Shown here: positions 58,701 to 64,000 of the stretch, piece after piece
How positions within the stretch are numbered: the stretch's first letter is position 1
Layout of the letters: every line of letters begins with the position of its first letter
Assembly (NCBI GenBank): GCA_003586115.2
Contig: QVOM02000112.1
Coordinates: forward strand, 51,210,212-51,274,211
Length of the DNA stretch: 64,000 bases
Direction of reading: 5' to 3'
DNA from: Salvator merianae
Taxonomy: Eukaryota > Chordata > Lepidosauria > Squamata > Teiidae
Position numbers and translations under genes: made by a program
The notes under the pieces: generated by a model
What the model saw: only the letters and a program-made list of their open reading frames with translations
Database searches by the model: none
What the model was told of the DNA's origin: nothing

Positions 58701-60930
58701 TGCTTGCTGGATTTTCTTGGGTGCCCTCACACCTTCTTCACAGCAACTGAACTTTTCTATTTGAAGTTCCTGATCCAATACGTGGTTGATTTAGGTGCAA
58801 GTTTACAAGCAGCAATGTCCTTGTCTGTGAAGCTCCTTTGATGCAAAGCAATAATGACTGTGCATGTTTCCTTGGAGGTAACCACGGTTAACAGACAAAG
58901 ACAATGATTTCAAGTACCACCACCCTTTTACAGCAACCTGTCTCCTCTTATACATATCAGCTGCCTTGTCCTCAGAAACGCTTTCACCTGAGCCAATGGG
59001 AAGATCACTGAAATGTTGTTAGCAGGTGATTTTGTGGCAGGGCTGTAACGCAGTGGAAATGGGGGTTTTGTGATTAAGTTAATTTTCATGGCAAGGAATG
59101 ACTTTGCAATTAACTGTGATTTATCTGATTAGTCTTCATAACAATCCAGTTAATGCAAATTGCCACGATAAAAACTGAAGCAGTAAACTTTGTGAAAACC
59201 AACATTGATGTCAGTCCCAAAGCGTTTGGCCATGACTGTACATATTGATAGTCTAGGATGATGTACGTAATACTAAGCCAGTCTTTAAAGGATTTCAAGG
59301 AAAAAAAAAAAAAAAAAAACTTGCTTGGGGGAATATTTGGTATTTTTGAGACCAAAAACACTCTCTAGGAACGTCACAAAAGCAAATGAAAATGGCTTTG
59401 GAAGTAGACGTTCTCAGGGAAGGACAGAAATCTCTGCATAATGCTGGACTCTGCAGCCTTTCTCCTTTTTCCCCTAGCCTGGAGGCACCAATCCCTCTCA
59501 CTTCTCTGGTGTGATAGTGAACTTTATTCCTTATGATCCCAGTAACACAAGACAGCCAGTTTCGACAAGTATCAGAGCATTGCGAGAGGAAAAAGACGAG
59601 TGTGAAGGACAGCCAGATCCAGAAGAAAAGCAGCTGTTAAGCCTGAGGGCAAGAGCTGGGCAGGAAGGGCAAGAGACTGCAAAACTGGTCTCTCAATAGC
59701 CTCATTGTGCTTCTGGGAGAACCAGAACAGAACTGTAATGTCATCCAGGCAGCCTGTTTTCATTTGGTTCTTTCCGCTTTCGAAGTCATCCTTTCCCTGA
59801 CAATATTTCAGAAGTTCAGATCATCATTAGCGGTGCAAGATAATTAGGCTGAATGTTAGGAAAAGAAATCCATTTCACACTAGCCACCCAGACAGGAGAA
59901 TCAAAGAAAATTAAACTAAAACCAGAATGAAAAACTCAGCAGCAGAGTACAGGTCTGCCGATATATGTGCAGCCCAAGAAAGAGTGAACGAACATTTCAA
60001 ACACAAGTAATCAGAGTAGAAAGGTCTCAGCTCCCACAGGACCAATGCAAATCAAGTAAGAGAAAACAATACCCTGTATAGCACTTTCTTGCTCAATCTC
60101 AACTCCTGCTTCGGGGATCGTTTCCACATTTTCCGTGGATTCTGCCGCTGGCATTCTGCTGCCCTGTTTCTCCTCTTGGAGCACTACACCAGCAGGGCTT
60201 CTCTGCAGCTCAGCCCTTCGTGGTTCTTTTGCCATACCGGTTTTCTGTCCTGGCAAAGCCAAATTTTCTGCCACACTTTCAGGAACTGACCGAGTGCTAG
60301 ATGGCACGCTTGAAGAACTTTCGGGCAGAGAAACTGCCTCCATTGTCTTAGATGTAGTCTTTGCTGGACTTTGGCCCTTTGCTGTTTTTATTCCCAGGTC
60401 TGTTCTGTTCAAATGTGCTTCTTTGGGCCTTTGTGTAACACTGCTTTTTGACAAATCTGATCTTAGCAGTTTACCATCAGCTGCTGTCTGGCACATTTCC
60501 TGGGGCTGGACAGGGCTCTCCGAGGCTGTAGGACTGCGAGGGAGCTTCCCAGGGGTTTCTTCCATGATTTCTTCTTGGGAAAACTGTGTCTCTCTCGTTG
60601 CCTGCAACTTTGCTCTGTCCTCAAAAACGATAGGATCTCGTCTTGGAAAGAACACCTTGGTTTTAATAGTATATTTGAAGGCACTGTCTTCCTCTTCAGA
60701 ATCAGAGCTAGAATCTGACTCAGAGCTCGATGAAGAAGATGACTCTCTATCAGTCACCTTCTTACCCAAGCCTTCTGTTGAGGAGAACACAGACTCTCTC
60801 TCAAGGGAAGGAAGCTTCGCTTTTTGAGGAAATGCTACCAGGGTTTTCCTTGGCAAGAATTTTCTCAGATCTTCATTGGTTAATTTTATAGCCGCATCAG
60901 GTTTATTGCTACTTAGAGTATCACCTTCAT
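55548..60930 (-). CDS. NDUFV3: NDUFV3, complex I accessory flavoprotein subunit 3, partial (last two coding exons)
   Basis: The exon 60930-60073 (858 nt) joins the terminal exon 55714-55548 in frame, giving 341 residues including two split codons, with stop TAA. In mammals NDUFV3 is a small supernumerary subunit in the NADH-binding N module of mitochondrial complex I and is made as long and short isoforms. The C-terminus ([15 protein letters not shown], then [11 protein letters not shown] and SPRH) matches the conserved NDUFV3 end. The mitochondrial presequence and first exons lie beyond 64,000. Splice phases show that skipping the large exon keeps the frame. Confidence 0.95.
55715..56442. 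other. NDUFV3 intron, unrecognised
   Basis: No repeat recognised. Confidence 0.5.
56443..56659. mobile_element. Palindromic element family A, copy 4
   Basis: Starts GGGCCTTTCTGCACTGGGCC and ends CAAGTGCAGAAAGGGCC, with CCACATGCTATTGCAGAGTA and GTCTGCATTAGCATGCGGAT arms. About 40 unrelated bases interrupt the left arm (from about 56464). It lies in an NDUFV3 intron. Confidence 0.86.
56660..57535. other. NDUFV3 intron, unrecognised
   Basis: No recognised content. Confidence 0.5.
57536..57673. mobile_element. 138-base foldback element
   Basis: The two ends are exact inverted repeats for 13 bases (GGCTGCATCCAGA), and most of the rest pairs too (TGTCGCTTACGTATTCC with GGAATAAGTAGGCGACG; TATCCATG with its complement near the centre). 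A single near-perfect hairpin of this length fits a MITE or foldback element. Confidence 0.8.
57722..59238 (-). mobile_element. Tc1/mariner-type DNA transposon, inactive
   Basis: About 1.5 kb, flanked by TA target dinucleotides (57720-57721 and 59239-59240). The left end is CAGCCGAGGCCAAAAGTTTT, and the right end, reverse complemented, is CAGTCATGGCCAAACGCTTT; both begin CAG and share GGCCAAA. The minus-strand transposase has [20 protein letters not shown] (58245-58778 frame), [11 protein letters not shown] and a [12 protein letters not shown] segment near 58110. A stop replaces Trp before PGN, a second stop follows, and a frameshift breaks the N-terminal DNA-binding part, so the element is dead. 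Confidence 0.92.
58085..58778 (-). pseudogene. Tc1-like transposase pseudogene
   Basis: The DDE catalytic domain is visible: [16 protein letters not shown] and SPDLNPIEN. In the family these carry the two Asp and the final Glu. Internal stops and a frameshift in the N-terminal helix-turn-helix region prevent translation. Confidence 0.85.
59239..60072. other. NDUFV3 intron left of the cassette exon
   Basis: Contains a run of 19 A at 59301-59319; otherwise unrecognised. Confidence 0.5.
60073..60930 (-). CDS. NDUFV3: NDUFV3 long-isoform cassette exon
   Basis: Acceptor CTTTACAG|ATGAAGG at 60930 and donor CAGG|GTATTG at 60073 bound 858 nt in phase 1-1. The exon encodes [16 protein letters not shown], then [18 protein letters not shown], a Ser/Asp/Glu-rich tract (residues about 72-96 of the exon) and a long low-complexity Ser/Pro/Glu/Lys region. 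FL.RKTLV.FPQK and the Ser run match the mammalian long isoform; the rest is poorly conserved. It is shorter than the mammalian exon (about 365 residues as I recall, 285 here). An open frame continues upstream of the acceptor to a TAG, but the splice site marks the true start. Confidence 0.9.
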
Positions 60931-61507
60931 CTGTAAAGCGTGGGAAAGAATTAAGAGACAGCTTTTTAAAAACATTCAACTGCTGCTTTGGTGGCTACCA
61001 ACTCAGCGCAAGCCTTGGCTCCAACTATATTTACAAAAGAGCAGAAGCGACCATCATTTCCAAATGGTCAGATTCAAATGTGCTGCTCTTAATCTGGGAT
61101 TCTACTTGGTATTTATCAAATGTTTTGGCACAAATATCAATATGGAAGTATCTAACAGCTGCTGTATCTCATATATAAAATATAATTGCTTGTGGAAGAC
61201 AAACAGTACTTTTTCCTTGTTGTACCATGCTACATATCAATTTTACATTGTTCTCAGGGTGAAGATGGAGAAAACACTTGCTTATCTTCTGAAGTGAACT
61301 GTGAGTGGTATATTTAGTACTGAAACATCTAACAGCATTAAATCAATTCAAACAAAGCATTTCAGTTCTTCCACAGCTTTCCATGACTGCATTATAATCT
61401 GCATGTATTATGAATGTCACTAGAATTATTTTTGTTATGTCTTTTAATGGTTGCTTCCAACCTCTTTTGATTCCTTGTAATCCATGCCTTTCACTTTGCT
61501 GTTCAGG
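60931..61507. other. NDUFV3 intron upstream of the cassette exon, unrecognised
   Basis: No exon resembling the NDUFV3 N-terminus on the minus strand here. Confidence 0.5.
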
Positions 61508-61509
61508 TA

Positions 61510-63086
61510 CACTAGTGGTCAAAATTGTGGAAACCTTTTGGAAACAGTGTATTTTTGAGGTTTAAAAGCTCATAACACCACCTTTTTTTGGAGTAACCCC
61601 ATAAAATGATATATCAATGGAAAGATAATTTAATCAAGAATGTAATGCAATAACTTTTATGAAGGATTTTTTAATAGAATAGCAGTTATAAAGAAGAAAG
61701 GTGAAACACATAGAAAAAATGAGATTTACAAAAATTCTCACCATGGCAGTTAATACTTAGTTGGGTAAGCTTTAGCCTTAATTACGGCCTTACAACGCCT
61801 TCTTATGGAGTGAACCAAGTTTTTTAGTTATGCAGCTGTTATAATGTGAAATCACGATTGAATTATTGTTTCTATTAATTTGGTTTTATTGTTGGGTTTC
61901 TTCTAACAATTTTCTTTAGTCACCTCCACAGATTTTCTATTGGGTTAAGGTCTGGGCTGTTCCCAGCAGTTCCAGCAGCGGAATATAATTATCTTGAAAC
62001 CACTTTTTGCACACAGTAGCAACATGACATGGAGCTGAATCCTGTTGAAATATAAATGCTTCATGATCTGGGAAAAGATCACATGCGGAAGTCTTAAGTT
62101 TGGGCTCAAGTATTTCATTTATGTATTTTTGGGTATTTATATTCCCATTAATCACACAAATTCTGCCCACACCTTTTGATGTCATATAACCCCAGATCAT
62201 AACACTAACTGGGTGTTTCATGGTAGGTGTAATGCAATCAGGATGCAAATCTTCTCCGATTCTTCTCCTTATGTATTTTATGCCATCACGACCAAACAGG
62301 GAGATTTTGGTCTTGTCACTCCAAATAACACTGTCCCATAGTTCCACTGTCCAGTAAACATGGATTCTAGCCCAGTTTAATCTCTTCAACCTTTGTTTGC
62401 GAGATAAAAATGACTTTTTTTGTTGGATTCTAGCATTTAAACCAAATTCTTCCAATCTGTGCCGAACAGTCCTTGCACTCAACTTCACATGCATTGCACC
62501 ATTTCATCTTGTATACAGCCAGATTATTTTCTTCTGTCACCTAGGCAGTCTCTTCATTTTTCTATCATCACTTGCTGTTGTGCACCTTTTCCTGCCTTTA
62601 CCAGTCTGGTTTTGTAGTGACTGAGTCTCCTTATACCTCTTCAAAAATTTAGAAATGCCATCTTTGGTTAAGTTTCCACCAATTTTTCTTCTAATTTCTT
62701 CATAACTGTTGCCTTGTTCACTCAACAGTACTACTTTACATCGCTTTCTGGGTGACCAGTCAACTCTTTGCACCATTTCTTTAATTTTATTATGTTTTAT
62801 TACAATATGATGCCTGATTGACTCTTTAAACACTCATGCTCATTGGTTACACTGAAATGAAGGAAAGCTACAAGCAAGTTGTGCTTCATTTCCTGGTTAT
62901 CTGGCTATAACTTTTGATAGAATACAGATAATTGAACAAAGTTTGTTGCACTACATTCTTGATTAAATTATCTTTCCATTGATATATCATTTTATGGGGT
63001 TACACCCACAAAACATGATGTTATGAGCCATCAAACCTCAAAAATACACTTTTTCCAGATGGTTTCCACAATTTTGGCCACTAGTG
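61510..63086 (-). mobile_element. Tc1/mariner-type DNA transposon of a different lineage, inactive
   Basis: About 1.58 kb between TA dinucleotides at 61508-61509 and 63087-63088. The terminal inverted repeats begin CACTAGTGGTCAAAATTGTG (left) and CACTAGTGGCCAAAATTGTG (right, complemented). The minus strand has a helix-turn-helix segment at 62537-62833 and the catalytic segment at 61937-62494 with VIWSDKTKISLFGRDG and FQQDSAPCHVAT. A frameshift comes just before the final motif, so the last Glu motif ([11 protein letters not shown]) is in another frame. The N- and C-terminal parts are also in different frames, so it is inactive. Confidence 0.93.
61937..62833 (-). pseudogene. Tc1-like transposase pseudogene
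   Basis: Helix-turn-helix part (62537-62833) with EEIRRKIGGNLTKDGISKFL, then the DDE part (61937-62494) with DSVIWSDKTKISLFG and EAFIFQQDSAPCHVA. Two frame breaks are visible. Confidence 0.88.
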
Positions 63087-63194
63087 TACCTGAACAGCAT
63101 TGTTAGCATTTTCTTTTACTAGCATAAGCTAAAGTTATCTTCTTCAAGACATATACAAATGAAGAGAAGTAATAATATCCCTCCATCTTCTGAA
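63087..63194. other. NDUFV3 intron, unrecognised short stretch
   Basis: No recognised content. Confidence 0.4.
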
Positions 63195-63463
63195 GTTGAG
63201 AGTTATCAGGTTGGATCAGAGCCAAGATCCATTTAGCCCAGGAGTCTATCGCAAGAACAGCTCACTATCTGCCTCTGCAGACTTATAAATAGAGCATAAA
63301 TGTAATAGGTTTCCACTGTTTCCAACATTTGCTATTCTGAGGTACACTATTTTCCTTGAGATTTCAATAGTTTTTGACAATCTATTTGCTATAAATTCAT
63401 CCAGTTTGTCAAAAGCCTTACAAGCACGTTACCTTCATTGCTTCTCATGGAAGTAAATTCCAT
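63195..63463 (-). mobile_element. Old CR1-type LINE fragment
   Basis: GGTTGGATCAGAGCCAAGAT, TTCATCCAGTTTGTCAAAAG and GGAAGTAAATTCCATGG resemble the CR1 3' region (compare TTTGTCTAATCCTTTCTTAA and GTAGTAAATTCCATAG in the 51965 copy). It ends abruptly where the next element begins. Confidence 0.55.
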
Positions 63464-63940
63464 GGCCGTTTCTACACTTACCTGCAGTGGACTATTCTAG
63501 TGGGACAGAATCAACTGGAGCGGTCCACCTCCAGAACCATCCACATGTCCTGGACCAACAACTGTGCAGGCCCCGAAGCTTACATGAGGTTCAGAGCAGG
63601 CATCCTCAAGTTCCTATGGGCATCAATGTATCCCCTGGAGATCCATTTCAGTGGTGCAATTTGGTTCACCACCAAAATGGGTCCCCCACTAAACTGAAAC
63701 ATGGAGGTGTGTGCTATGTTCACATGCTTCTTCCATCCAGTTTAGTAACTGCTTAAAAAAGGTCTACCAGTATACTGGATTAGGTGGCCATTTTGAGCAG
63801 CCTAGTCTGGTTTACATTCTGTTCAAAGCAGACAAAGCATAGTAGCAAGGGGTGTGGCCTCTGTTCTGCAGCAACATGTGGAGGCCCTGAAGGTATCGCA
63901 CTGTCCACTAGATTGGGACAAAGTTGGTGCAGAAAGGTCC
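63464..63940. mobile_element. Nonautonomous DNA element with ends like family A
   Basis: The left end GGCCGTTTCTACACTTACCT and the right end, complemented, GGACCTTTCTGCACCAACTT are imperfect inverted repeats. Inner GTGGACTATTCTAGTGG and CTGTCCACTAGATTGGGAC also pair. The ends resemble the GGCCCTTTCTGCACT ends of family A. No transposase. It interrupts the CR1 fragment at 63463. Confidence 0.6.
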
Positions 63941-64000
63941 TATGTTAGTTATGCTAAGCTGTTGTTCACTATGACAAACATAACAATGTTGTATGTTTGC

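Noticed and set aside
60135..60827. 230-codon plus-strand open frame
   Set aside because: It is the antisense of the NDUFV3 cassette exon, whose Ser- and Glu-rich codons leave the opposite strand open by composition.
63487..63756. 89-codon plus-strand open frame
   Set aside because: Lies wholly inside the nonautonomous element at 63464-63940 and has no transposase motif.
1..64000. CRISPR arrays, operons, tRNA or rRNA genes
   Set aside because: No regularly spaced repeats beyond one microsatellite, no tRNA-type GGTTCGAATCC box set, and gene structure is clearly eukaryotic.
60931..64000. NDUFV3 exons 1 and 2
   Set aside because: Searched on the minus strand for the conserved presequence region and the short-isoform junction; nothing fitted, so they are taken to lie beyond the right edge.

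Overview
The window is vertebrate nuclear DNA, most likely from a squamate reptile. Two intron-containing genes with good GT-AG splice sites are present. They sit among CR1 and L1 LINE remnants, Tc1-like DNA transposons and several families of short palindromic DNA elements, a mix typical of lizards and snakes. The squamate call is an inference from this repeat mix; the gene calls come from exon-by-exon translation.

Both genes are on the minus strand, so transcription runs right to left. Positions 1 to about 24,490 hold the 5' two thirds of PKNOX1 (PREP1), a TALE homeodomain transcription factor: one noncoding first exon in a CpG island, then five coding exons (codons 1 to 207). The homeodomain exons lie off the left edge. 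Positions 55,548 to 60,930 hold the last two coding exons of NDUFV3, an accessory subunit of mitochondrial complex I; its first exons lie off the right edge. The large NDUFV3 exon is a symmetric (phase 1-1) cassette, matching the known long and short isoforms. The order NDUFV3 then PKNOX1, same strand, matches human 21q22.3.

Layout. 0.4-15.3 kb: PKNOX1 coding exons with introns carrying a 3.6 kb sense-oriented degenerate L1 (4.9-8.5 kb), a CR1 tail (10.1-10.5 kb) and a palindromic element (14.7 kb). 15.3-24.2 kb: PKNOX1 intron 1, with a CR1 and a palindromic element. 23.3-24.7 kb: CpG island and promoter with a TATA-like box and a full CRE palindrome. 24.7-55.5 kb: intergenic, with CR1 fragments (26.9, 28.6, 29.5, 52-53 kb), a second L1 (30.8-32.5 kb), palindromic element families A, B and C, a possible solo LTR fragment (42.2-42.6 kb), and a broken minus-strand LTR retroelement with a Gag-like coiled-coil region (about 44.0-46.65 kb). 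55.5-64 kb: NDUFV3, with one Tc1-like transposon in each of the two introns that flank the cassette exon.

No prokaryote-like system, CRISPR array, tRNA or rRNA gene was seen. I found no convincing new gene system. The most unusual observations are the families of related palindromic elements, the Tc1 copy sitting in a perfect 22-bp palindrome, and the LTR element in the NDUFV3-PKNOX1 interval.
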